From Lonicera japonica (Eukaryota; Streptophyta; Magnoliopsida; Dipsacales; Caprifoliaceae), in the NCBI GenBank assembly GCA_021464415.1, contig CM038469.1, positions 28,327,736 through 28,391,735 on the forward strand: 64,000 nucleotides of DNA, written 5' to 3'. Position numbers and translations under genes: made by a program. Every line of letters begins with the position of its first letter. Position 1 is the first letter of the stretch. Under the pieces are notes generated by a model. That model worked only from the letters and a program-made list of their open reading frames with translations, was not told the origin of the DNA and ran no database searches. Of this stretch, positions 1 to 12,436 are shown piece by piece.

Positions 1-1250
1 GAATTGGGATATCTGGCCTAAGTCTGTTTGGCAAATGGAATCTTTAAGGACTCTTAAAGTTTAATTAAAAAAAAAATAGAATCGGTCACCTTAAGTTGCT
101 ATAACAGGTTAAGGGATTTGCCACTTCATTAATGTGTATTAATTATTGTCAGTGTCCATCGATGAATAGAGAGAAGATAACCATTAAAAACTCGTCCATA
201 TATATTTCATATATGTATACTTATTATGGATGAAGAATGGTAATGCAAAATACTAACAAGGAGGAGTGAGAAAGGTGATGGTGATCCAAAATTCTAGAAC
301 TCGAAGTTGATTTTTCTTTTTCAACTCGTGCGATCTAGTGTTTGATTATTCTATTTTCTTATCAGTCTCATTCAACAACCTCAGACAGGTTGTGTCAGTT
401 CTGGCTCTGGGGTAAAGGTTGGAAAGGCGATTTTCTAGGTCTAAAAATTAAGAGTGGCACCAATATTTTACTTGTATTTATATATATTAAAAAAAGAAAA
501 AAATTATAATGCAAATTTTCAAGAAAAAAAAACACAAGTTTCCAAAACTCTAACCGCGTATAGAGAAAAGACCTCTTCAACTTCTCTAATACTTTCTAAT
601 CAAATTCAATCTCAATATTCTCATATTATAAAAAAATAATTAGAGGGCACCAATAATTTTTCTTCACTCGTATTGATTTCAAAAACAATAAGATAGAATT
701 AAATATTTAATCGCAATGTTTTTGCAGGTGCCTTACAATTTTAATGTATTTTTAGTGGCATGTAAACTTTTATTATTGAAAAAAAAATAATTTATTTTGT
801 TAATATAAAAAATTAATATATTTATTTATAGAATGGTAGATTTTAAGATTTCGCATATGATATCAAAAAAATGAGGAGCTCTTGATGACCAGCTGGCATC
901 AGGAGTTGCGGGTGCCAAGGGGTGAAGGAGAGATATTTCTTATGCTGTTGGGAGTATTGTATAGCTAGTTATATAAATTTTATTTAAATTCATTTTTTAT
1001 TAGTTTTTCTATGTTATTTTAATAATTTAGAAATTAAAAGTGCAATTGGAATCACAGAAATTCGAATAAAATAATTTATAATTCGCACAACATATGTTTA
1101 ACAACAAAATTGCAATGAAGTTTCAAGAGTTGACATTATTTTACTATTCTTTTTTAGTTAAATGATAAAACTGAAAGAGTGAAAATAGGAAATCGTTATA
1201 TTCAATACACTACTAAACTTACTTGCTGATTATATTTTAACTACTCAACT
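1..1250. other. AT-rich sequence without a recognisable gene
   Basis: Only short open frames of low-complexity composition occur here. A slightly GC-richer patch near 870-960 reads openly for about 30 codons but matches nothing I recognise. No splice, promoter or domain signal supports a gene. Confidence 0.5.
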
Positions 1251-1261
1251 TTAATTAAAAT

Positions 1262-1678
1262 ATAATAACACAATCTTGTTTATTAATTTCCTCCAATATA
1301 TCATTTGTATACTATATATATATATAAAGTGTATTTTTTGTACGGACCGGTTCGTACGGACTAGACTTTTTAGCGACGGTTTTTCGTCACCAGAACATTG
1401 AGAAGATGTTTTCTGAAACAAAAAACCTGCCACAAAAAGTCCAGCCATTAAAAACTAGTCCACACTTAAAATTTTCTCTCTCTATACATATATATTTCAA
1501 CATAAAAGAAAGAGTGGTGCAAGGTTGATAATTACCGGTACCACTTAAATAGTATACAATTATTTAAAGAGAATAGGCGATATGATTTACATGATTGTTA
1601 AGGTAAACATATATCTTATGAGAAAATGCAATTAAATGCAAAAGTAATGTCACAACATATATTTTTTATTTATTATTA
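1262..1678 (+). repeat. Y-type dispersed repeat copy, Helitron-interrupted
   Basis: It shares an opening block (TTAATTTCCTCCAATATATC), a middle block near 1555 (AATTATTTAAAGAGAA) and a closing block with copies near 9940, 35970, 50930 and 53810. A stretch at about 1335-1460, with the inverted motif GTACGGACCGGTTCGTAC, has no counterpart in the other copies and may be a small insertion. The copy is cut at 1678 by the Helitron-like element. Confidence 0.6.
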
Positions 1679-2103
1679 TCTAATATAATATATATATATA
1701 ATGAGAGGACTGAGAAAAAACCCTCTTTAGTTGCCACGTGTATTTACATTTATTGCATTAATTTTAATAAGGACTCTTTAGCTGTCACATATATTTACAT
1801 TTATTGCGTTAATTTTAACAAGGCTTTAATATTTTCTTTCTTTCACATGAGTCTTGCACTCCTTAGTCCTCTCCCCAAATTATACGCGTGTCCTCGTTTA
1901 ATGCACTAAAATTTTAATGCTATTACTTAGTAACAGTCCTTCGATTTCTTTCTGTTGTTTCTATGAAACTCCTACAATTGAAAAATAATAATTATATATT
2001 TCTAACTTTAGAGTCCATCTAATAAAAAATAATAATTAAATAGTGGAAAGAAAATATATAAATTTATAAATGCATCCGTGTATCGCACGGGTTAGAAAAC
2101 TAA
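1679..2103 (+). mobile_element. Non-autonomous Helitron-like element
   Basis: The left end begins TCTAATATAATATATATA directly after an A, the usual Helitron 5' pattern. The right end carries the hairpin CCGTG-TATCG-CACGG (about 2075-2090) followed about 9 bases later by CTAA at 2100-2103, matching the CTRR terminus. The base after CTAA is G, not the expected T, so the end may be CTAG with one extra A. No Rep/helicase coding is present. Inside, a 50 bp unit around TTTACATTTATTGC(A/G)TTAA occurs twice (about 1723-1822). Confidence 0.55.
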
Positions 2104-2210
2104 GTAATATTATGTTTATTTTGTTTGATAGATGACAAAATTAAAATTACAAAGAAGATAAATCAACTCACAAAGTCACGTGTGTTAGATGCCTAGTAAA
2201 TCCGTGCAGT

Positions 2211-2690
2211 AAGATCATCTTCGGCTATCTTTTATATTTTTATTTTGCGTAAACATTATACAATATGTGATATTTTTTTTTATCAATCTTTTAAAAGTGA
2301 AGTTTGTATAAAATACACTCCTATTTTATAATGCCGTATCCGTTCTCTTTTTATTTTTTGTTATAAAATTTTAAAATATAATAACTTCAAATTTAAAATC
2401 TAATTTTTATTAAAAATTATATCTTTGAAATTTACTCATGAATACATAGAAATCAAGATCCATTTTGACTATAGATTATTTATAGAAAAATTCAAGAAAA
2501 AAAACAATAATAAATAGCATAAATTGATATTTAACATGTATTAGTACATATTTGTTATTTCAAAATTTACATACGACCTTACAAAAATATCATTGAAGAA
2601 TATTTTTTTTTACTATTCAATTTTTTTTGTAAAAATGAGTTGACACATATGATTTACAAGTCAATTTTTATATTACCTTTATAGATGCTC
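2211..2690. mobile_element. Degenerate MITE with GATGCTCT-type ends
   Basis: The left end (ATCATCTTCGGC) and right end (ATAGATGCTCT) resemble, in decayed form, the GAGCATC ends of the intact element at 16128-16619. The interior (about 2245-2570) is alignable by eye with 59040-59400, sharing TGTATAAAATACACTC-like and AATTTCAAGAAAAAAAA-like blocks. No target duplication is visible, so the boundaries are approximate. Confidence 0.35.
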
Positions 2691-2979
2691 TAAATAAATT
2701 TTCTAAACATCTTTAGACTATTTCGAAAGGGTAGCCTAGCAATATTCTCTTTGAAAGAGCATATTACTACTTTAACAAGATGTACATTACTCTATCAATA
2801 TAAAGCATTAGTTTGGCAATAATACTACCTTTTTGAAACCATTATTCTTGTTTTGTTTAAAAATGACTTGAAAATAATTCTAAAATTATTTTCTACATTA
2901 AAAAGAGTAAAATTATTTTATTTGAATTTTTTTTTAGGACAAGCAATAGGTAGATTCGGGTGATTCTTTTTTTTTTAAC

Positions 2980-4514
2980 TAGGCCTATCAATCGAACTAT
3001 ATGAGTTGGGCTTGATGTTGTTCAAACTTAGTCCAAATTATTTTAAACATGCGTGCTCAAGCCCAAACTCGGCCCGAAATAAAATTTACCTTCTATGTTC
3101 ATACTTGGACCATATTTTACTACGGGGTTCAGATTGAGTTCGGACTGGCTCATATATATTGAGAAGATTAATTTATAAATAAGTTTGAAACTCTATTTTT
3201 TTTTCCGAGTACTGAAACAACCATTACTTAAATAAATATCCATTATCCATAATCAAAATAAATAAATAAAAAAACAAGAAATAATCACTATTAACCCAAC
3301 ACCAAATTAAGATCACAAAATTTTCTACCAGGTAAAATCCTACATGAGATTGTGAGGGGAAGAGGGGAAGACTTGAAGTGCTTTATACGTATAACCTTAG
3401 TTCCTACTAGTAAAAGGCCTTATGAGGGTTACTAACGTAGCACATTCTAAGAATAAAACCATGCGGCATGGTGCCAAAGCAGACAATATCTTCCTATGAT
3501 CGGGGTCGGGTCATTATAACTTGTATGAGAGCAAACCGTACATAGTACGTTATGCCGACAAAGAAGTCCTTTATATGTACACATTCATGTTGCCAAATTA
3601 AGCGGATAATATCTTGTGAGGGTTGAGGACCAGGTCATTACATTCTATTATAACATAGATATATTAACATATTGAGGACATAAAATCCCACATTAGAGTG
3701 CTTTATATGTACACCTACACAAAACGGACTATATATTGTTAGGGTTGAGGTTGTGCTTTATATGTACACCTGCAAGGTGCTAAAGCAGATAATATCTTAC
3801 TAGGGTCGAGGCCGGGTCGTTACATTCTTATTCTAAGATAAATCTATTAAGGTTGTCTTCTTTTCACAAAATTTTGAAATCATGTGAATTGATAAATCAT
3901 AAGATTTTGAAATCTATAATTTTAAAATCTCATGATTTTCAATTTAGGTATTCTTTTAAAAAATTATAAATTTTCGAAAGTGTTTTATATATAAATTATC
4001 CAAATATAGTATTATGAGTTGAGTTCGAATGGATTCTTATCCATTTATGTGTTTTAGTTAAAAGGAGAAAGTTATAGTGATCAATAATAATGAGGAAGAG
4101 ATCGGATTAAAAATAGATTGATCAAATTCAAACTATTTAATTCAACACAGGAATTCCAAAATCCCAACCTTTTGCGTGTATTATGAAATCACTTAACATG
4201 ATTTCAAATTTGACCAGAATTTAAAATATCGAGACTTATTCCATAAAAACCTCATAGATTACATAAATCACATGATTTATCAAATTCTATGTCAAAATCA
4301 TGCAAAAAAAATATAGCCTAAATATAATAGGATTAAGCATGCTATAATATTTAAAGTAGGCCTAGCCTATTATGGTGGAGTTTGGCTTAAAATTTAATTC
4401 GGACTTTAAATTTTGGTCACACTTGGTCTGCTGAAATTCAATTAAAAATTGGCCCACAATTAAGAAGGCTGAACATGTGAATTTTTGGTTCGCTAAGCCC
4501 AACTGACGGGCCTA
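2980..4514. mobile_element. Possible hAT-like element, old
   Basis: Its termini are imperfect inverted repeats: TAGGCCTATCAATCG on the left and the complement of CAACTGACGGGCCTA on the right (11 of 15 match). Flanking 8-mers match at only 5 of 8 positions, so target duplication is doubtful. It contains the TRIM cluster at 3325-3840. No transposase coding is visible. This could also be chance similarity between two decayed repeats. Confidence 0.3.
3325..3840 (+). mobile_element. Cluster of degenerate TRIM-type LTR copies
   Basis: Three or four partial copies share the phrases GTGCTTTATATGTACAC, AAGCAGATAATATCTT and GGTCGGGTCRTTACA. The first copy ends near 3520 and is followed at 3521-3532 by TTGTATGAGAGC, which matches 10 of 12 bases of the tRNA-iMet primer-binding site TGGTATCAGAGC. 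The small size and lack of coding fit terminal-repeat retrotransposons in miniature. The copies are strongly diverged, so exact LTR borders cannot be set. Confidence 0.5.
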
Positions 4515-5308
4515 GATTGAACATTGATTTTCTGTGTAAATTCACTACACTTTTATTTTCCTTTTCTATCTTTGCAATCAACCGGAGCCTTAAAACTTGG
4601 GCTAAACCTTGGATCTTATTCTAAATTATTATCAAAGATAGAAAATAAGTTTCAAAACACTATGCAAAGGTATGTGACCACTTGTAATAGTATTAAAATT
4701 TTCAAAAGAGCAAATGGTTGACAGTGGTAAGAGTTTCAACTATGTGTGGTAAAGGGGTTTTTTGGATTCTGTCCTTTTAAAAAAAAAGTTAGGATGCGAT
4801 TTAATTTTGTTATTTATTTTAAAACTTGATGTCCTTATTCTTTTGTTATCTTCTTCTAATGAGAATTCAGATACACATATATTGTATTGGAGTATCTGTA
4901 ATTTTTTTGTCCCAAGTATAGTGCTTGTAACCGAGAAATCTTGGCCTACAAATACAATATTTATAATTCCTCGTTAGAGGCAAAGATAAAAAATAATAAC
5001 CAGTACCATATCCTAAAAATATTTGAGAATTTTAAAAAGTAAAGATTGGATCTTAATTTTTTTCATGGTTGAATGATTGTGAGAATTCTCCTACACAAAT
5101 GATTTTCTCGAAGGGGATATAGCTCCCTGTGAGACTGGTTCTTACTTTTTCACTATTAAAATATAGGCTATATTTGATAATAAGATGAAAAATAATAACA
5201 AAAAATAATATTTTTTGTAAGTTGAAAATTAAGTTGATGGGTGTGGTGAGATTTTCTCTTACTTTTTTTATTTTTCCAAGAAAATTTTTAATTTGGGTAT
5301 TAGTGAAC
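4515..5308. other. Non-coding, with two fragments of a Harbinger MITE family
   Basis: The segment near 4548-4592 looks like the right end (TTTGCAATCAACCGGAGCC) and 5166-5300 like the left half of the MITE family found intact at 7584-7876 and 60966-61608. The second fragment shares the TAAGTTGATGGGTGTGGTGAGA block and stops at the CACTA-like terminus. No coding sequence is supported. Confidence 0.45.
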
Positions 5309-5550
5309 ACTACACCAAAATTGGAGAATTGGCACTAAAATTCGCAGAGGCCTTATCACGGACTGTTACTGTGACAATGAATTGTAACAGTTTACAACCG
5401 AAACAAATGTTTTTTTATCACGAAATTTTTAAATGTTACTCTTAAAAAAATACAGAAAGTGTCAGTTTTGAACTGAGACAAAGGTCAGAAAAGGTTAGTG
5501 TCGGTAGAAAACAGAAACAAGAAAAATTTTGATATCACTCTTCCACACGG
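5309..5550 (+). mobile_element. CACTA-like 5' terminus
   Basis: It begins with CACTACACCAAAATTGG, the terminal signature of En/Spm (CACTA) elements. The next 200 bases carry repeated GTTAC/TGTAAC and CAGAAACAA-type motifs that resemble subterminal repeats. I found no matching ...GTGTAGTG end downstream before the 7 kb array, so the element is either truncated or its 3' end is lost. The far boundary given is only where the repeat character fades. A 93-codon open frame at 5739-6020 follows but shows no transposase motif. Confidence 0.45.
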
Positions 5551-5985
5551 GTTATAACAAAAAGTCCTTTTTCACTTATCCCTCTCTTTTTTTTTCCTCA
5601 CTTTTTTCACTTATCTCACTCTTTTTTCATTTTTCACTTTCTCCAAATTTAAAGAGATAGATCTGTGAGATGCATTTCCTCCAGAAGAAAGAGTAAGCTA
5701 GAGTTAAGGAGTGCCAGGCGGTCTTCACAAAGTCACCGATGCAGGTCATCTCCAATTCTCTGCTTATAGCCATTTCTCATAAGCACCTCTCACTTGTAGT
5801 TGCTGGTCTTCACAAATTACTTTCACTTGTAGCCGTGCCTTTCCGATTAATGTCAAGGTTAAGCTTTTTTCTTTGCTCAAACATTGAAAACCCTAACTCT
5901 AATTTTACAATTTCTTACTTCAAATATGAGTTTTTGTTGGTTGCTTGCTTATGTACTACTCTCCCCTACTCTTCAGATTCATTAA

Positions 5986-6425
5986 GGGCCCGTTTGGTTG
6001 TCTTTCAAATTGCGAATTAGATAATTTACAATTAAGTAATTTATAAAATTTTCATTTATTAGTGTTTGGTTGTGTAAATTGAACAATTGTAAATATGATA
6101 ATTCAAGTTGATTCACAAAAACTCAAATTAAGTCATTTCAAGTAAAACTTGAAATTGCCTAATTCTAGAATTAAATAATTCATTCTAATTCTATTTTTCG
6201 AGAAAATATAATTTCTATCCATGATGTTGATGCATTTAGACAAAATTTTAAATAACATAGACAATAAAGACATGTTTTTATTCTAACAATCGAAATTTCT
6301 CGTTTAAATTTTTCAAACACTACTCGAATTAGAATTGAAGTATTTATAAATGGGCAAATTCACAGTTTTTTAATCAAAAATTAACTAATTCTAAAATTAG
6401 GTAATTTACGCAACCAAACGGACCC
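5986..6425. mobile_element. Tourist-like (PIF/Harbinger) MITE
   Basis: Terminal inverted repeats are GGGCCCGTTTGGTTG on the left and the complement of CAACCAAACGGACCC on the right, one mismatch in 15. A TAA duplication flanks both ends (5983-5985 and 6426-6428). The 440 bp body is AT-rich and non-coding. Confidence 0.8.
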
Positions 6426-6429
6426 TAAG

Positions 6430-6911
6430 GGTTTTTATTCATTTTCTTTTTCCCTTTTTATGGTGGTGGATTTTAGCTAGAGTTGATTACTATCACTGCT
6501 TACAATGATATGTTTAAAATTCTTTTTTTTTTTTTAGCTTTTATAATAGGGTGACCGATTTGATGTTGTTGAGGATGCATGAGGATAAAAGAGTGTTATT
6601 GTTATGTGTGGTAGTATGCATCTTTACTTGAGATTCTAACATCGTTTAGTTCTTTCCTTAATCGGTTTATTATTAGGTTAGCTGAAGTGCAGATTTATGG
6701 TGTGTTTGGGAACCTAATTTTGGAACTAGAATTAGCCAGTTCATAGAACTGCTTCTTGCACAGAGGCTGCAGTGTAATTTTAGTGTTTTCTCCTCCTTTT
6801 TCTTATCCTAATATGAGCAACACTTTCGAAATAGATACAAATATGGATAGGGCTTGTTAACTTCTTATTAATCATAAAATATGGGTGGTGTATAGTTATT
6901 TTAGGGGGCAA
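6430..6911. other. Non-coding, nothing recognised
   Basis: No coding, RNA or mobile-element signature was found between the MITE and the start of the tandem array. Confidence 0.4.
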
Positions 6912-7356
6912 ATATAGTTTCAGTTCTTTTCATAGTTTACCATAATATAAGAGCAATTTTATTAATTTCCTATTTATCAAATATTAGACAGAAAGAAAAG
7001 TTTAACAGAGATTGTCTTGTCTGTCTATTAATTTTAAATTGAAATGTTGGAGTAAATTAAATGGGTGGATGTAATTAACTTGAATATAGGTTAACGAATT
7101 GCGAATACTAAAAGAAATACTAAGAAGTTAAACACACGTACAGTAATAGAATTAAGCTTTCATAATATATAAGGGTAGATATGCAACAGTGATAAGGTTT
7201 AATAATTTATAAATTTAAAAAGTATGTAAAGATATATATATATATTTAGGTTTTATCTTTCGAGTAAAGATGATGCGTCAAAATTAAAAATATAAGAAAA
7301 AAATTGTCAAATCTTGTTTAAAACATGGACAATATTTATTTCATAGTCGAACAATT

Positions 7357-7387
<31 letters not shown>

Positions 7388-7583
7388 CTACCATATGTAC
7401 GTTCCGTCAAATAATAATACTTCAAACAAACAAATTTATATGAATTTATACTTGTTTTTACTTAATTTTTTTTTAAATTAAATATTTAGTAATTTTGTCC
7501 ACTTTTATAAATATCAAATCAAGTAGAACGAGTCTTAGAAATATGCTAGTGAACTTCTAAAACAATAAAAATTTAATTATTAA

Positions 7584-7876
7584 GGCTCCGTTTTATTGCA
7601 AGGTGGAAAAGGAAAAAATAAATTAAGTCAGTTTTGGTGAAAAGATGGAAAATAAATTGAGTGATAGATGTGATAGATATCCTCTTGATTTTTAAGTTTT
7701 TCCATGAAGAAATTTTTTTTTGCTTGTTAGTGAGTAAAAAAAATTTTACCAAAAATATTGAAGGATAGAGGATATATACTCATAAAATGAGTAACATCTC
7801 TCACCTTATTTTCTATCTTTTCACACAAACTAACTAAATTTATTTTCATTTTCCATCTTTACAATCAAACAGAGCC
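7584..7876. mobile_element. PIF/Harbinger MITE (GGCTCCGTTT family)
   Basis: Ends are GGCTCCGTTTTATTGCAAGG and the complement of ACAATCAAACAGAGCC, flanked by TAA on both sides (7581-7583, 7877-7879). Unit 2 keeps the empty site near 16640 (ATTGACATCATTAAGTGTTT), so the insertion is specific to unit 1. The family recurs at 41761-41968 and 60966-61608. Confidence 0.85.
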
Positions 7877-8804
7877 TAAGTGTTTTCATGCTTGCTTGAA
7901 AGTGTGGCCATATATTTCATGTTTAAAGCAATTATCTTGAAATACTTTCAACAATATTTATAATTTATTATATTTTATTTATGTATTCTATTTGATATAA
8001 AATAAAATAAAATTAAAATAAAATTATTTAGTTTAAAAGCATATATTTTACTAGCGCAACGCGTACACATTGTATAACTTGGTTTTCCTTTCAAAAAAAA
8101 ACAAATTGGTCAATTTTTAACATGAATATCTTTGTTTCGCTAAATAATGTGTCCCAAAATATTCATAGAAACTATTACTAACATTTATATTGGAGTGCGC
8201 AATCTTTTATTTTTAAATATTTATCATAAACATTTTTTATTTCTAAATTAAAAATATAATAAAATTGGCCTATCCTATTAAACATGTATAATTGATGTAT
8301 TAGATAATATATCATGTATGTGGTTAAGCCAAAGAAATATATAGGTTATTACGGATTGTTTTTATTTATTATTTTCGTATATTAATTTCACAATTATCTT
8401 GTTGGTAAAGATTTTTGAACGAGAACAACTATTTGTACAATAGTACTAAGTTGCTGACATTTAATTGATAAAGAGATATTTCCGTTTGGTTTATGCATAG
8501 ATTGAATTGTAGTTTCCTCCAATATATCATTACAAAAATATAAAACAAATAAAGCATATTATTTTCTAATAAATGAAGCTAATTAACAGGTTTAAGATTT
8601 TATAGGTAGATAAATGCAAGCTACGAAGCAAGACATCATGCACAATTTGTGATTCTCAACATAATACTTTGTTGTCAAATATGTACATTAGACCAGTCAT
8701 GATATGATGTTCTCACCAATACAATATTTATTTCATGCTAAACACTCTACACATTTGAATTTCCAAATTTAAAAGAAATACAATAATACTAACCATATTA
8801 AATA

Positions 8805-9302
8805 GAGTAAACAATTCAAATCGTCACTAAATTTTCGATTTAGTGCCACTTTAATCATTAAACTTTAAAACTAATTACTTTGGTCATTTAACTTCGAAGT
8901 GGGTACCAATTTTACCATTTCATCCAATTTAGCTATTAAATTTGTTTCATTTGTGTGATGCAAGACTTTGTGTAAGGTCATTTTAGTCATATTGCAACAA
9001 AATGACATTTTCCTCCGGATAATTTCTGCCATAATGAAACACGTAGAGCATATAAAATAGAGCAATATTTTCAACAAACAGCACAGCTTGGACTATTTTA
9101 TAACCAAAATGATCAAAACATACTTAAATAAAGTCACATGCCTTATATATTGTTTCATTCCATCAATTTACAGTCAAATTTGGAAGGAATGACCATAGTG
9201 GTACTCGCTCTAAACTTGGATGGTCAAAGTAGTTCGTTTTAAAATTTGATGGTCAAAATGGTACTGGATTAAAAGTTTAGTAGTCATGTGGACCGTTTAC
9301 TC
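8805..9302. mobile_element. Mutator-like MITE, copy in unit 1
   Basis: Long terminal inverted repeats of about 100 bp start GAGTAAAC on each end and share TTAAACTTTAAAAC and TACTTTGGTCAT/TACTTTGACCAT blocks. Flanks are TATTAAATA and CATTAAATA (8 of 9 match), consistent with the 9 bp duplication of Mutator elements. The same element sits at the same place in units 2 and 3, so it predates the triplication. Related sequences at 52605 and 60245 lack it. Confidence 0.75.
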
Positions 9303-10372
9303 CATTAAATATGGTAAAATAAAAGATAAAATGCATTGATGGACAATTTTCTATTTGTGTTATTTACACTCTACTTTCATGAAGTTTGACCGAATTGTCA
9401 TTTTTTTATATATTCATAAAGTTTGATTATGTTCACACTTTAATCCAAAATTCAACTTGTGATTTGTTTTTTGGATGCAAGATAACACTACTTTGATCTT
9501 CAAGCACATAGGCAGCCCGTGGCATTTTTCTTGAAAGAGACAAACGACACGTTAGTTTATTGTGATTTTGTAAGAAATATTTTAAAAGACGATTTTTCAT
9601 AAATTATATATAAATATTAAGATATGTTTAAATAAATTTAATTTGAATGAATACTGTTGGAACTATGGTGTATTTTGAAAAAAAAATTATGAAAAAAGAG
9701 AAGGAAACCAAAGCAATGTAAAAGTTGAAAACTCAAAAACTTAACACAAGGTCAATAATAAAAAATAAAATCTAACTTTATGTAATAATAGATAAATTAG
9801 CTATATATATCCTTCATTTAATCTACTAGATCCAATGGTATTTTAAAATTTACTTTAATTTGTAAGATAAGCAATTAGTACTATCAACATATAAGTTTCT
9901 TTACTGCTTTGAGTTAACAAAACATACTACGTACAACTTTATTAGTTTCCTCCAATAAATCACTTGTATAATAGATATTCCTAAATAAATATAATCATTT
10001 TTCAACCTTTAAGAATTAGTCATTATAAAGGTAAGGTCACAAGTTACCGGTATGAATTGAATTGTATTATCCAATTATTTAAAGAAATAATGCAATTTGG
10101 ATTATTATTATTATTATTAAAGTGAACATGTATCATGTGATGATTGAAATCTCAAAGTAACGGCCAACACAAATTTTATTTTTATTTAGGGTGGCATATT
10201 GCTAAAATAATAATTTATATTATTAGAGCAACTTAGCATTTTAAAAGTATAAGTAGCAAGTTCTTAAAAGCAGTATTATACTCTGGCAAAGAAATTATTG
10301 CTTTGACAATAGGTGTACACTTTATTTATTATCTCGTCACAAGAATACTTACTTGAAAGTGTAAGGTGAGAA

Positions 10373-11440
10373 TCATGTCAGGGAATTATAAATACCGTTT
10401 GTGTTTTTTACCAAATCGTACTTGAAAGTGTTTAAAGTAAATCTCAAATCATATTCTTTTGTTTCTTGATAAGTCTCCCAATATCTAAAGGAGTATTCGC
10501 GCAATGTCTCTCCATTCTTCTTTTTCATGTTTGCGAGGGCCTTTAAACCCTTAATCACTCAGCTATTTATGAGAAACCTAGCCATGAACTGCTCAACCAA
10601 CTCCATAATATTGTCAATCTGCCCAGCTGGCAGTCAAGCAAACCATCGTAAAACTATATCACCCAAGCTTGCAGGAAACATCCTTCACATAACAACATCA
10701 TCTGAAGACCAGTAGGCCATTAACTGTTGGAAGTACCCCACAGGGTTGGCAGGATCAATTCAGCCACTGTACGTGTTGAACTTTAGCATGGAAAATTTCT
10801 TAAGTGGGGGAGCCTCAGAGATTCGTTAAGTGAATATGAGCCACTCGACTTACCCAATGATTTTTCTGACAAATCTCTTAGCTTGTAAGTTATATCCTTT
10901 CTAGCAACTGTTAAATCAATAAATTTTCGCAAATCATACCCTGTCCAAGTCTTAGAGCAAGAATCTTTTTATGAGAGCTTTTCAAAAAACCCTCAGCCTC
11001 TGAGTAACAACCGGAACCTTCGATTTTAAAATTTGAATGGGCTTCACCTTCTCGACTATTCGGCATTCAGTATGAATATGTGCTTGGGTTGTAATAACTA
11101 GGGTTGTATTGTGTTTATTTCTCTTATCGTGGAAGAAGCCTCTGTGTCATCTTCATCGTTTAGCAAGGCATTTTTCTTCAAATGCTCCTTAAGCGACAAC
11201 TGAAGTACTTGATTCTCTAACCTTAACTTTATTGGTTTATTTTAGGAGTAAACAGCAATAATAATACTTTGGTCATTGTAATTGTTGTCCACTGCTCCTC
11301 TGGCTTGGATAGTGGAAGGAGTGGGATTTTCAAGACTGGCAAATGGCCTCACCACCTTGCTGCTACTGAGATTGATAAGCTTGAGTACCATCCATTGTTC
11401 TTCTTATTTGAACCATAGTTGTTGATTTTTGGGAAAAATG
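10373..11440 (-). pseudogene. Decayed Ty3/gypsy gag in unit 1
   Basis: Read on the minus strand, the region gives pieces of a plant gypsy gag domain (Retrotrans_gag type): MFPASLGDIVLRW near 10690, then LPAGQIDN and a run ending MARF, and further on a KKKNGETLREYSFRYWETYQE-like block at about 10430-10530. In full-length gag the capsid-like core assembles virus-like particles. Here it is broken by stops and frame changes. One stop (TGA near 10640) corresponds to CGA in unit 3, which suggests CpG deamination. No protease, RT or integrase follows, so each unit is gag-only. Confidence 0.65.
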
Positions 11441-12436
11441 GTAGGTAAACTATTTGATATGAAACTGAGTGAAATAGAATTACTAAGAACTTGAGAAAGG
11501 TATATGGATATTTTTTCATAGACAGCACAAATTGTGGGTTGCAACAAATTTAGGTCTCTACACAAGGTAAGCTTTAAGCAATATCAATGGTATAGTAAAT
11601 AGAAAGTAGTAAGGAAAACAAGGATTTTTGCTATAAGGCAGGTTCGTCTGTGCGGTATGTCCTTTGTACGTGTGCGATTGTATATTAGCTCTAAAGGCAA
11701 TCAGTGAGAAGCATGATACAACCTACCAACTTTCTCTCTTTAACACTAATTGTTTAGAATTTAGGACTTTTGTAATGAGCATTCTCTTTTCTATTTAAAT
11801 GTACATAATTAGGGTCACATTGCTCCACCAGGGTATAAACTAAAATGACTATGAAGGACAAAACTTGGGCACTACTATATCACTTTACAGTGTCTTAAAA
11901 TAGTACAAGTAGCAGGTGTTTTGTGTTCATTCGTAGAGACAATCATCTTAATATAATGATGTCATCACGACCATATCTCCATTTCGTGCGTTATCTAACT
12001 TCCTTGGTCAAATTGAATTTAATCAGCATTGGCAAGCTACAAGGCCATTTCCTCTTCCTTGAGGTAGGCCTTCCAATGGCCTTGCAATTGGGCTAGTCCA
12101 AGGTTCCGGGCCCAAGACCCTAGTCATTATTGTTAGGCTCCCTCGATATGTAATATTAAAACAAGTTTTTTTAAAATAATTCAATGTGATCTCTGGCCAA
12201 ACAATACAAAATAATTTTTTGAAAATAAAAAAATAATGTATGTAATATTAAAACTAGTTTTTTGAAATAATTCAATGTGGTCTTTGGCCAAACAATATGC
12301 TACTGTAATGATAAATAGTGCAAACTTCTACATTATTTTTTTTAATGAATAATGTGTTACTGTAATGATAAATAATGCAGATTTCTCTGTTAAATGAATA
12401 ATGTGCTACTGTAATGTACTCACTATAATATATTTA

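Noticed and set aside
5739..6020. 93-codon open frame after the CACTA-like end
   Set aside because: It runs into the MITE at 5986, is low in recognisable motifs, and could equally be untranslated sequence.
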